A stretch of DNA of 64,000 nt, from NCBI GenBank assembly GCA_033762625.1, contig JANRLI010000013.1, positions 1-64,000 of the forward strand, written 5' to 3'. Below are positions 31,752 to 40,282 of this stretch, one piece after another (within the stretch, counting starts at the first letter, position 1; the number at the start of each line of letters is the position of its first letter). The position numbers were made by a program, and so were the translations under genes. The notes beneath the pieces are model-generated. The model searched no databases. It had not been told where the DNA came from and saw only the letters and a list, made by a program, of their open reading frames with translations. This DNA is from Alphaproteobacteria bacterium (GTDB taxonomy: Bacteria; Pseudomonadota; Alphaproteobacteria; UBA9219; RGZA01).

Positions 31752-32669
31752 ATGAATACATTTCGCCAAATGCTTCAAGACGCAACGCAACGCTTACAGG
31801 TTGCCGGTGTGTATAGCCCTGATGCGGATGCAGCCATTATCATCAGTGCCATTTTGAAAACTACGCGCGAGCATTTGAAAGATCGGCTTGATGAAACCGT
31901 GCCCCCGGATGTGCATGCCAAAATAATCGAAGCCGTACAGCAACGTGAAAACCGTGTGCCGATTGCGCGCATATTCGGCCATACCATGTTTCGCGGGATC
32001 AGTATTAAAACGGGGGATGGTGTGTTTGAGCCCTGCATTGAAACCGAGACGCTAATTGAGCATCTGCATTTGGTATTAGAAAAAAATCCGCATAAGGGCG
32101 GGCTGCGCGTTCTTGATATTGGAACCGGAACAGGTTGCTTATTATTGTCTGCGCTGAATGAAGTGCCGCACGCTACAGGCGTTGGCGTTGATATCGCCGA
32201 TGAAGCGGTGGCGCTGGCCGCACAAAATGCGGTGGCAAGCGGAGTAGGCGTGCGCGCCGAATTCCGTAAAAGCAACTGGATAGAAGATATAACGGAGACG
32301 TTTGATATTGTCCTATGCAACCCGCCTTTTGTTCCAAGCGAACTCATCGCTACGCTTGTCCCTGAAGTGAAATCGCATGATCCCAAAGCATCGCTGGATG
32401 GCGGGAAAGATGGGTTGCGGTTTTATCGACAGCTGACCCGTGATTTTTTGAAGGTTAGCCATGCTGGCAGCATTGGCATATTCCATGTCAGCATGACCTT
32501 CATCGAACAGGTAAAGCGCATTTTCCAAAAAGCCGGATATGAAAGCGTGGAGGTGTGCCGGAACTATTACGGTGTGCCTATGGGTATCATTGTGATGCGG
32601 GATAGTTACTGTGAGACTCAGAACATATGGCAACAAATTGCCAGAATGTTTGCTTCAAAGAACCGCTAA
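31752..32669 (+). CDS. prmC: PrmC/HemK-like protein glutamine methyltransferase
   Basis: This 305-residue methyltransferase has an N-terminal helical domain (residues 1-75) as in PrmC, the linker IARIFGHTMFRG and VFEPCIETETLIEHL (family usually has PRPETE), AdoMet motif I LDIGTGTGCLLLSA near residue 122, catalytic NPPF (family NPPY) near residue 192 and DPKASLDGGKDGLRFYRQL. PrmC methylates the Gln of the GGQ motif of release factors. NPPF and the altered PRPET stretch differ from the norm, so a related methyltransferase with another substrate remains possible; no release factor gene is adjacent. Confidence 0.75.
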   Translation: MNTFRQMLQDATQRLQVAGVYSPDADAAIIISAILKTTREHLKDRLDETVPPDVHAKIIEAVQQRENRVPIARIFGHTMFRGISIKTGDGVFEPCIETETLIEHLHLVLEKNPHKGGLRVLDIGTGTGCLLLSALNEVPHATGVGVDIADEAVALAAQNAVASGVGVRAEFRKSNWIEDITETFDIVLCNPPFVPSELIATLVPEVKSHDPKASLDGGKDGLRFYRQLTRDFLKVSHAGSIGIFHVSMTFIEQVKRIFQKAGYESVEVCRNYYGVPMGIIVMRDSYCETQNIWQQIARMFASKNR

Positions 32670-32729
32670 CCCTTGAAAAAGATTAAGCTATCTACCATTT
32701 GCCTTGCAAAGGCGAGTTATGCTAGTTAA

Positions 32730-32758
32730 TTGACCCACTTGATTAAATACTGTATCAA
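32730..32758 (+). promoter_or_regulatory. Probable promoter of ispH-hpnH
   Basis: TTGACC (32730-32735), a 17-base spacer and TATCAA (32753-32758) give a reasonable sigma70-type promoter, with the start predicted about 35 bases before the ispH ATG. Confidence 0.5.
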
Positions 32759-32802
32759 TTTGGTACTGATTAAATATGGGGCATTCGCTCCACGGAGAAT
32801 GT

Positions 32803-33765
32803 ATGAAAGTTATTCTGGCACAACCACGCGGTTTTTGCGCAGGCGTTGAACGTGCGATTGAAATTGTAGAAGAAGCGCTGCTGCGTTTTGGCCCGCCCGT
32901 TTATGTGCGCCATGAAATCGTACACAACCCGCATGTGGTTGATCGTCTGCGTCAAAAAGGCGCCATCTTTGTTCAGGAAACGGATGAAATCCCGCAAGGC
33001 GCGATTACCATTTTCAGTGCGCACGGTGTTGCTGAAGCTGTTGAAGATCACGCAAAAACCCGCGGCCTCGAAATCATTGATGCGACCTGCCCGCTGGTTT
33101 CCAAGGTGCATACCGAAGGCCAGCGTTACACCAAGATGGGGCTCGAAATCATCCTGATTGGTCATGAAGGCCATCCGGAAATTGAAGGCACACTGGGCCG
33201 CGTTCCAGGAAAAATCCATCTGATTTCCGAAGTTGAAGACGTTGCCGATTTGCAAGTATCGGATCCTGAGAAACTGGCATACATCACTCAGACTACACTC
33301 AGCGTTGATGATACAAGAGAGGTGATTGAAGCGTTGCAAAAACGCTTCCCGGCGATTATTGGCCCATCCACCAAGGATATTTGTTATGCAACGCAAAACC
33401 GCCAAGCAGCAGTGCGTGATTTGTCAAAGCACGCTGATGTGGTTCTGGTGATTGGTGCGCATAACTCATCCAACTCCAACCGTCTTCGCGAATTGGCTGA
33501 GGAGCATGGCATCCCATCCTATCTGATTGAAGATGCCAGTAAGCTGAAACCCGAATGGCTCAAAGGCAAAAAGGCGGTGGGTATTACTGCTGGTGCTTCT
33601 GCGCCGGAAGATTTGGTTCAGGATTTAATCGAAGCCATTCGCAAGATTGAACCGGTTGAAGTTGAACTGCTTGATGGTGTTCAGGAAAATGTGAAATTCC
33701 GTTTGCCATTGTCCCTTACCAAGGCTGAACCCCGCGCAGAACGGTCCGCGCAAGGCGCTGCTTAA
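32803..33765 (+). CDS. ispH: 4-hydroxy-3-methylbut-2-enyl diphosphate reductase IspH
   Basis: This iron-sulfur enzyme of about 320 residues makes isopentenyl and dimethylallyl diphosphate in the last step of the MEP pathway. The three cluster cysteines are in [20 protein letters not shown] and [11 protein letters not shown]; other marks are [10 protein letters not shown] and GHEGHPE. The start is set at 32803 (MKVILAQ) with GGAGAA upstream, trimming a 9-residue extension. It is followed by hpnH 26 bases later, linking precursor supply with hopanoid modification. Confidence 0.95.
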   Translation: MKVILAQPRGFCAGVERAIEIVEEALLRFGPPVYVRHEIVHNPHVVDRLRQKGAIFVQETDEIPQGAITIFSAHGVAEAVEDHAKTRGLEIIDATCPLVSKVHTEGQRYTKMGLEIILIGHEGHPEIEGTLGRVPGKIHLISEVEDVADLQVSDPEKLAYITQTTLSVDDTREVIEALQKRFPAIIGPSTKDICYATQNRQAAVRDLSKHADVVLVIGAHNSSNSNRLRELAEEHGIPSYLIEDASKLKPEWLKGKKAVGITAGASAPEDLVQDLIEAIRKIEPVEVELLDGVQENVKFRLPLSLTKAEPRAERSAQGAA

Positions 33766-33791
33766 TCATTCTATTATAATTCGAGGTTTTA

Positions 33792-34985
33792 ATGTCAGTA
33801 CCACTACAGCAACAAATCGACGTTGGTTCTTATATTATGGGCCAACACATCAGTGCATTCTTCAAAGGCAAGAAGGCGCGTTATCCCTTGGTGTTGATGC
33901 TGGAGCCATTGTTCCGTTGCAACCTTGCTTGCGCTGGCTGCGGTAAAATCGATTACCCGGATGCGATTTTAAACCAACGTATTTCCGTTGAAGATTGCCT
34001 TGCTGCAGCGGATGAATGCGGCGCGCCAATCGTTGTATTGGCAGGCGGTGAACCATTGCTGCACAAAGATGCCAAAGCAATCGTGGAAGGGTTGCTGGCC
34101 AAGGGCAAGTGGGTAACACTTTGCACCAACGCATTGCTGCTGGAAAAGAAAATTGATCAATTCAAGCCACACCCACGTTTCAACTGGTCGGTGCATTTGG
34201 ATGGTGCGAAGGAAGAACACGATCGCAGTGTATGCCAACAAGGTGTTTACGAAAAAGCGGTTGCCGCGATTAAAATTGCACAAGACAAAAACTTCCGCGT
34301 GAACATCAATGCGACCTTCTTTAAAGGTATCGCGCCAGAAAAAATTGCCAACTTCTTTGATGATGTCATGGCGCTTGGCGTAAACGCGATGACCATTTCC
34401 CCAGGTTATGCGTATGAACGTGCGCCAGACCAAGAACACTTCTTGAACCGCAAGGCGACCAAGGAATTGTTCCGCGATGTGTTCCGCATGGGCAAAGAAC
34501 GCGCATCCCAAGGCAAGCAGAAATGGCGTTTTAGCCAATCCAGCCTGTTCATGGATTTTCTTGCTGGTAATCAGGAATATCATTGCACCCCATGGGGCAA
34601 TCCAACGCGCACCGTATTCGGTTGGCAGCGTCCATGCTATTTGCTGGGCGAAGGCTATACCCAAACCTTCAAGCAATTGATGGAAGAAACCGAATGGGAT
34701 AAATACGGTACCGGCAATTACGAAAAATGTGCTGATTGCATGGTGCATTCCGGTTTTGAAGCAACAGCAGTTATGGATTCCGTGAAGAACCCGTTGAAGG
34801 CATTGCAAGCCGCATTGCACGGTCCAAAGACCGAAGGTGAAATGGCGCCTGAAATCTCGCTCGCGAACCAACGCCCTGCTGAATACGTATTCAGCCGTCA
34901 CGTTGAAAACCGCATGGCGAAGATTGAAGAGGATGCAAAGGCCAAGAACGCCGCTGTATCACGTTCTGCTGAAGCTGCCGAATAA
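33792..34985 (+). CDS. hpnH: Adenosyl-hopene transferase HpnH (radical SAM)
   Basis: This 397-residue radical SAM enzyme joins the 5'-deoxyadenosyl group to hopene, the first step of C35 extended hopanoids. The cluster motif CNLACAGC gives Cys43, Cys47 and Cys50; GGEPLLH follows, and later WRFSQSSLFMDFLAGN and CHCTPWG-like segment YHCTPWGNPTRT match HpnH. The C-terminal part carries further cysteines (ADCMVHSGFEA). It ends three bases short of the convergent hpnG stop, so the two steps of side-chain building are encoded tail to tail. Confidence 0.95.
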   Translation: MSVPLQQQIDVGSYIMGQHISAFFKGKKARYPLVLMLEPLFRCNLACAGCGKIDYPDAILNQRISVEDCLAAADECGAPIVVLAGGEPLLHKDAKAIVEGLLAKGKWVTLCTNALLLEKKIDQFKPHPRFNWSVHLDGAKEEHDRSVCQQGVYEKAVAAIKIAQDKNFRVNINATFFKGIAPEKIANFFDDVMALGVNAMTISPGYAYERAPDQEHFLNRKATKELFRDVFRMGKERASQGKQKWRFSQSSLFMDFLAGNQEYHCTPWGNPTRTVFGWQRPCYLLGEGYTQTFKQLMEETEWDKYGTGNYEKCADCMVHSGFEATAVMDSVKNPLKALQAALHGPKTEGEMAPEISLANQRPAEYVFSRHVENRMAKIEEDAKAKNAAVSRSAEAAE

Positions 34986-35636
34986 TTAAAGTTTAGCTAT
35001 AACCGCATCGAGTTGTTTGAGCGCAATGCCTGTGTGCTTGAACAGCTTCATCAATGCGGGAATTTGCAAGGGGTTGCGTAGCAGGCTTTTGTAAACCGCA
35101 TTCATGTTGTTTGTGCCATCGGGATTGATGCCGTTTAATGCGGCGTCCGGAAAGCTATCATTCACGCTATCACTTACCCCGCGTAGTACCGCAAACGGCA
35201 GGTTATGTTTGTTTGCAACCTGCGCTACTACATGGCTTTCCATATCCACAATCAGGCAGGATGTTTGAACATGCAGCTGCTTTTTTTCTTCCGGCGTTGG
35301 CACCAGAACGGTGCTGCCATAGACGCCGCCCGATAGCGCATAATTTGCAGCAGTTATGAAGCGTGAAACCAGCCCAGTTTCGCAACGCCATGTTTGGCCG
35401 CCTTTTCCGGCGACATGGCTTGCAACAACAATATTATGGCTACCTAAATCCGGCGCTAATGCGCCAGCCACGCCAAAGCTAACCAGCGCTTTTGCGCCAC
35501 GTTGAACAAGACTTTCCGCACGTTCAAAGGCGAGGGCTTCGACTGCGCCGCTGCATGCCACATGCTGCGTCAGTTTGCGTGCAACCATCGCTTCTGCTTC
35601 AAACCCGCAAAGGATGCCAATGGCTTTATTGTCCAT
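34986..35636 (-). CDS. hpnG: Hopanoid-associated phosphorylase HpnG
   Basis: This 216-residue purine nucleoside phosphorylase-like protein removes adenine from adenosylhopane to give (phospho)ribosylhopane. It shows the PNP/MTA-like start GILCGFEAEA, SFGVAGALAPDL, the ribose-contact helix VDMESHVVAQVA and GVSDSVNDSFPDAA. It overlaps the stop of the upstream CNNM/CorC-like gene by one base, so translation is coupled. Confidence 0.9.
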   Translation of the reverse strand: MDNKAIGILCGFEAEAMVARKLTQHVACSGAVEALAFERAESLVQRGAKALVSFGVAGALAPDLGSHNIVVASHVAGKGGQTWRCETGLVSRFITAANYALSGGVYGSTVLVPTPEEKKQLHVQTSCLIVDMESHVVAQVANKHNLPFAVLRGVSDSVNDSFPDAALNGINPDGTNNMNAVYKSLLRNPLQIPALMKLFKHTGIALKQLDAVIAKL

Positions 35637-36907
35637 TACGAAGTCTTCCGTATTCTGATTTTGACTTTGGAAATCTGCTTTTGTTTGCGTGCCAATACCT
35701 GAAATGCAAACGGGTCGAAATAGATCGTCTCGCCGGGTTCTGGAATGCGCTCGGCTACATGAATGATAAAACCTGCGATGGTGGTTGCGTTTTCGTCCGA
35801 TAATTCCCAGCCCATTTCACGGTTAAGCTCACGAATGGGAAAGCGGCCATCAATAATAATACTGCCATCGGGCTGGGCCTTGGGAACGGCGAGGGCATTG
35901 AACTGGCCCTTGTCATAATGGCCAACAATTTCTTCCAGAATATCGGCAAGGGTAAGCATGCCCTGCAATACGCCGTATTCGTCAATCACAAATGCAACGC
36001 GCACATCGCGAGCCCGGAAACTGCTTAGCTGGTCAAGCAGCCCGGTAGTATTTGGAATAAACCACGGCGTTGCAACGATATTAGCAACATCAATTCCTGC
36101 TGTGCTGCCTTCACGAATGGCAAGTTCGCTGATTAGTTTGCGCGCATCAATGACGCCAACAATGTCTTCCGGTGTTTTGCCCCATAATGGAACTTGGCTA
36201 TGTTTTGCATCCAGCAATGCTTTAATCAGCGTGTCAGCGGGTAGGGCTGATGAAACACTAACCATATCGCGGCGGTGGGTCATTACATCGGCAACCGTCA
36301 TTTCTTTTAAATCAACCACAGCGTGAAGCATGCTGGCGGTTGCTTGGCTAGCGCCGAGAATATCGGCATGCATATCAATCACGCCGCGGATTTCCTGTTC
36401 CGCGTTTTCTTCAATCTCGACATCCTGTTTGGCAAGTTTAAATGGCTTGAGAATGAAATTGATAATCGCGCGGCACACCATGGTGATGGGCACAAGAATA
36501 AACACTAGCAATTGTGCAAAGGGTGCAAGGAGCAACGCGGTGCCGTCTGGGCGTTGTAGCGCAACCGTTTTTGGCAGTATTTCAACAAACAGTACAATCA
36601 ACACCGACATAATGGCGGTGGCGTATGCCAAGCCCGCTTCGCCAAAAGCATCAATCATCGCAGCGGTCGTCAGGGCGGATGAGACAACATTAATAACATT
36701 GTACCCCACCAGAATAGCACCAATCAGCAAATCGGGCTGGCGCATAATACGGTTAACTAACGCTGCGCGTTTACTCCCTTCGTTTTCGAGAGTGAGCATG
36801 CGCGGCTTGGAGCAGGAGGTAAACGCGGTTTCAGCGGCCGATAGTAAGGCAGAGATAAACAACAGCAGCGCAATTGCCAATGAAAGCATAAGATGGTCAT
36901 GGGTCAT
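35636..36907 (-). CDS. CNNM/CorC-family membrane protein (DUF21, CBS pair, CorC_HlyC)
   Basis: This 423-residue protein has three to four N-terminal helices (LLLFISALLSAAETAFTS is the DUF21 hallmark), a CBS-domain pair (about 210-335, with VADVMTHRRDMVSV and VAFVIDEYGVLQGMLTLADILEEIVG) and a C-terminal CorC_HlyC domain ending near 415. Relatives bind adenosine nucleotides in the CBS pair and are linked to magnesium or cobalt efflux and to haemolysin-like proteins. The tight coupling with hpnG suggests co-expression with hopanoid genes, but any direct role is unknown. Confidence 0.9.
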   Translation of the reverse strand: MTHDHLMLSLAIALLLFISALLSAAETAFTSCSKPRMLTLENEGSKRAALVNRIMRQPDLLIGAILVGYNVINVVSSALTTAAMIDAFGEAGLAYATAIMSVLIVLFVEILPKTVALQRPDGTALLLAPFAQLLVFILVPITMVCRAIINFILKPFKLAKQDVEIEENAEQEIRGVIDMHADILGASQATASMLHAVVDLKEMTVADVMTHRRDMVSVSSALPADTLIKALLDAKHSQVPLWGKTPEDIVGVIDARKLISELAIREGSTAGIDVANIVATPWFIPNTTGLLDQLSSFRARDVRVAFVIDEYGVLQGMLTLADILEEIVGHYDKGQFNALAVPKAQPDGSIIIDGRFPIRELNREMGWELSDENATTIAGFIIHVAERIPEPGETIYFDPFAFQVLARKQKQISKVKIRIRKTS

Positions 36908-37054
36908 GCGACGTAGTATGGCATGTTAAATTTTCAGAACAAGGCCATCGCTGCCAAATCATCAAAAATTGAAGCGATTAGACCCCTCTATAAACCAGTA
37001 GCTTTATTGGCTTTTTTTGGCTATTTTGCCTTTTTTTAATTGCTAGGAACGGGC

Positions 37055-39022
37055 ATGTACACTCAGCCATTACGTAAGGAAAAGAATCTGGCCGATGCGG
37101 CGGGCTTCAGCATCGATGATGTTGCCAAGGGCGTGGATAACGCGCGCGATGCGTTACTTAAACTCCAAAAGGCGGATGGCCACTGGGCATTCCCATTGGA
37201 AGCCGATGCGACCATTCCTGCTGAATACATTTTGCTACAACATTTTCTGGATGAGATAAACCAGCCGCTGCATGACAAGATGGCGGTCTATTTACGTAAT
37301 GACCAATCGAATGTGCATGATGGATGGGCACTGTTTCATGGCGGCGATTTCAATATCAGTACCAGTGTGAAGGCGTATTTCGCATTGAAGGCCGCAGGCG
37401 ATAGCGCTGATGCGCCGCATATGATCCGTGGGCGTGATGCGATTTTAAAACATGGCGGCCTTGCCAAATGCAATGTATTTACCCGCATTCAATTGGCATT
37501 ATTCGGCATTTTGCCTTGGCATGCTGTGCCGGTCATGCCGATAGAAATTATGGTGCTGCCGCGTTGGTTTCCATTTCATTTATCAAAAGTGGCGTATTGG
37601 TCACGCACCGTGATTGTGCCATTGCTGGTTTTGATGACGTTAAAGCCGCAAGCTGTCAATCCAAAGAAAATTACATTGGATGAATTATTCGTTGCGCCAC
37701 CTGAAACGGTGAAAGATTGGAATTCGAATGAAACCAAATCCATACTCAACCCCATTTTTCGTGTACTGGACGATGTGCTGCGTTTCTTTGAACCCTACAT
37801 GCCAAAGGGGCTTCGGCAGTACTCGATTGACAAGGCGGTTGCCTTTGTAAAGGAGCGCCTGAATGGCGAAGATGGTCTTGGCGCGATTTATCCCGCTATG
37901 GCAAATGTGGTGATGATGTATTCCGCGCTGGGTTATGATAAAAATCATCCAGACCGCGTCATTGCAACCAAAGCCGTTGATAATCTGGTGATTGAAGAAA
38001 AAACCAGCGCTTATTGCCAGCCATGTTTCTCACCCATTTGGGATACAGCGCTCATGGCGCATGCCATGCTGGAAGACGGCAGCCCGGAAGCAATTGCGGC
38101 AACAAGGCGTGCAGCAGAATGGCTCAAAAAACTCCAGGTATTAGATGTCGTTGGCGATTGGGCAAATTGGCGCCCGAATGTTCGCCCAGGCGGTTGGGCC
38201 TTCCAATATAACAATGCGTATTATCCAGATTTGGATGATACCGCTGTGGTTGTTATGGCAATGGATAGATTGGATAGCGCCAAATACCGCGAAGCCATTG
38301 AGCGCGGCACGGAATGGGTATTGGGTCTGCAAAGCAAAAATGGTGGTTGGGGCGCATTTGATGCTGACAACACCTATTACTATCTCAACCACATTCCGTT
38401 TGCTGACCATGGCGCATTGCTTGATCCACCAAGCGCGGACGTGACAGCACGTTGTTTGGGTATGCTTGCGCAGCTGGGTTACAAAATTGACCATCCTGCG
38501 GTTGCAGCCAGCATTGCTTACCTGCGTAAAGAACAGGAAAAAGAAGGTTGCTGGTTTGGCCGTTGGGGCACGAACTATATTTACGGTACATGGTCGGTAC
38601 TGAACGCTCTAAACGCGATTGGTATAGGCAAGAATGATTTGATGGTTCGCCGTGCTATTAACTGGCTTGTATCCAAGCAACGCGACGATGGCGGTTGGGG
38701 CGAGGATGGCGCAAGCTATTGGAGCGATCAGCCGAAAGGTGAGGGCAAGGTAAGCACGCCTGCGCAAACCGCTTGGGCTATTCTTGGGTTGATGGCATTT
38801 GGTGAAATCGACAGCGATGCTGTGAATAAGGGCATAAACTACTTGCTCAAAACACAAACGCCGGAAGGCCTGTGGAACGAGGATTATTACACCGCTGTTG
38901 GATTCCCAAAGGTGTTTTATCTTCGCTATCACGGCTATAAGGCGTTCTTCCCGCAATGGGCGCTGGCACGCTATAAAACGCTAAAAAACAGCAATGCATC
39001 ACAAACCATGTTTGGAATGTAA
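37055..39022 (+). CDS. shc: Squalene-hopene cyclase
   Basis: This protein of about 655 residues is a membrane-associated class II triterpene cyclase that folds squalene into hopene/hopanol. The proton-donor motif DXDD is present as PDLDDTAVV; QW repeats are visible as GHWAFPLE, KNGGWGAFDADNTYY, EGCWFGRWGTNYIYGTW and DDGGWGEDGASYW. The start is set at the ATG at 37055 (MYTQPLRKE), with AGGAAC upstream; an in-frame TTG lies at 37040. Its stop overlaps the start of the KamA-like gene by one base. This is the central gene of the hopanoid pathway. Confidence 0.96.
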   Translation: MYTQPLRKEKNLADAAGFSIDDVAKGVDNARDALLKLQKADGHWAFPLEADATIPAEYILLQHFLDEINQPLHDKMAVYLRNDQSNVHDGWALFHGGDFNISTSVKAYFALKAAGDSADAPHMIRGRDAILKHGGLAKCNVFTRIQLALFGILPWHAVPVMPIEIMVLPRWFPFHLSKVAYWSRTVIVPLLVLMTLKPQAVNPKKITLDELFVAPPETVKDWNSNETKSILNPIFRVLDDVLRFFEPYMPKGLRQYSIDKAVAFVKERLNGEDGLGAIYPAMANVVMMYSALGYDKNHPDRVIATKAVDNLVIEEKTSAYCQPCFSPIWDTALMAHAMLEDGSPEAIAATRRAAEWLKKLQVLDVVGDWANWRPNVRPGGWAFQYNNAYYPDLDDTAVVVMAMDRLDSAKYREAIERGTEWVLGLQSKNGGWGAFDADNTYYYLNHIPFADHGALLDPPSADVTARCLGMLAQLGYKIDHPAVAASIAYLRKEQEKEGCWFGRWGTNYIYGTWSVLNALNAIGIGKNDLMVRRAINWLVSKQRDDGGWGEDGASYWSDQPKGEGKVSTPAQTAWAILGLMAFGEIDSDAVNKGINYLLKTQTPEGLWNEDYYTAVGFPKVFYLRYHGYKAFFPQWALARYKTLKNSNASQTMFGM

Positions 39023-40143
39023 TGTTAGTCGCGCAGCGTCAATTCATTGATACGCAAGAAGACCGCAATACAGCCTATGCTGCATTAGCCAAGACACATG
39101 GCTTGTTATCGGTAAAAGTTACGCCATTCTATCAAAGAAAAATTGATCAGGAAGTTGCAGCGCTTGGCCATTACGAAGGGCCGTTGGCGCGCACGGTATA
39201 TCCCAGCGCTGAACGTCTTACACTTCGTGCACCGGGAGAAGTGGCGGATTGGGTCGATGACCGCAGTAATATGGAAGATGATGCGAAAGATATTTTTATT
39301 CAAAAATATCCTGACCGCGTGTTGTTTACACCGACATCCACCTGCGCTGCGCATTGCCTCTATTGTTTCCGTCAGGATGTGCTAAGCCAACAAAAAACTG
39401 CACCGCGTCCAAGCATCGAACAGCAATGCGATGCGCTGATAAAGCATTTAAAAGCGCATCCGGAAGTGTATGAAGTGATTTTATCGGGCGGCGATCCGCT
39501 CACGCTTTCATACGGTGATTTGCAAACCATTTTTGAAAAAATTGCGACTGTAAAAACAGTAACCGATGTGCGAATTCACACACGTGTACCGATTTTTTCT
39601 CCCGCGGCATTGAAGAATGATGATAAATTGGCTCTGTTTGCAAAACATAATGTGCGGATGATTTTGCACAGCGTGCATCCTTATGAAATTTGTGATGAGG
39701 TGGCTGCGTTGCTGGAGCGCATGCATGCGCATGGTATTCGGTTATACAACCATTTTCCTATGCTACGTCATGTAAATGACCATGCGGATGTGTTATTGGA
39801 ACTGATGCAAAAACTCGAAGCGCATCATGTAAAAACACTTTCCATTTATGTGCCTGAACCCATCAATTTTTCTGCTACTTACCGTATTTCCTATGACCGC
39901 ATGTGCGCGATCATTGATGAGGTGAATGTGCGTGCATCTGCTTGGTTAAACAGTTTCCGATTTTGTTTGGATAGCCCGTTTGGGAAAGTGCGCCGCGAAA
40001 ACCTCAAGATGCGCGATAGGCTGAGCCAGCGTTTAGTCTTTATGCGTGAAAACCAGCGGATTGATTATCCTGACTTTCCAGCCAGCATGGATAGACCAGG
40101 AAATATCAAAACCATGTTGTGGAAGATGAAGAAAGCCACCTAA
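39022..40143 (+). CDS. KamA-family radical SAM enzyme (lysine 2,3-aminomutase-like)
   Basis: This 373-residue protein has the radical SAM motif CAAHCLYC (Cys108, 112, 115), followed by ILSGGDPLTL. The PLP-binding Lys of lysine 2,3-aminomutase is retained as Lys322 in LDSPFGKVRREN, about 207 residues after the last cluster cysteine, close to the spacing in the clostridial enzyme. The Gly-rich loop there is shortened (SPFGK instead of a run of Gly). Residues that bind the lysine side chain are not clearly conserved. It could act on lysine, another amino acid or a lipid-linked amine. It is translationally coupled to squalene-hopene cyclase, which is unusual; no EF-P gene is nearby to suggest EpmB. 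Confidence 0.82.
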   Translation: MLVAQRQFIDTQEDRNTAYAALAKTHGLLSVKVTPFYQRKIDQEVAALGHYEGPLARTVYPSAERLTLRAPGEVADWVDDRSNMEDDAKDIFIQKYPDRVLFTPTSTCAAHCLYCFRQDVLSQQKTAPRPSIEQQCDALIKHLKAHPEVYEVILSGGDPLTLSYGDLQTIFEKIATVKTVTDVRIHTRVPIFSPAALKNDDKLALFAKHNVRMILHSVHPYEICDEVAALLERMHAHGIRLYNHFPMLRHVNDHADVLLELMQKLEAHHVKTLSIYVPEPINFSATYRISYDRMCAIIDEVNVRASAWLNSFRFCLDSPFGKVRRENLKMRDRLSQRLVFMRENQRIDYPDFPASMDRPGNIKTMLWKMKKAT

Positions 40144-40282
40144 GCCTTTGATGCTTTTAGATTGTTAAAGAAACAATAACGCAGAAATTGCAGTTAAAAT
40201 TAAATAACCATTAGCACCCAACCAGTACACTAATCCTTATATTTTGCACACTTAGCGAAGACGAATTTCTATAGGATTACCT

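Noticed and set aside
37021-37054. T-rich stretch before shc as a terminator
   Set aside because: No stable stem precedes the T run; it is probably promoter or leader sequence.
39022-40143. Naming the KamA-like gene epmB (EF-P lysylation)
   Set aside because: No efp or epmA gene nearby, and the position beside shc gives no support.
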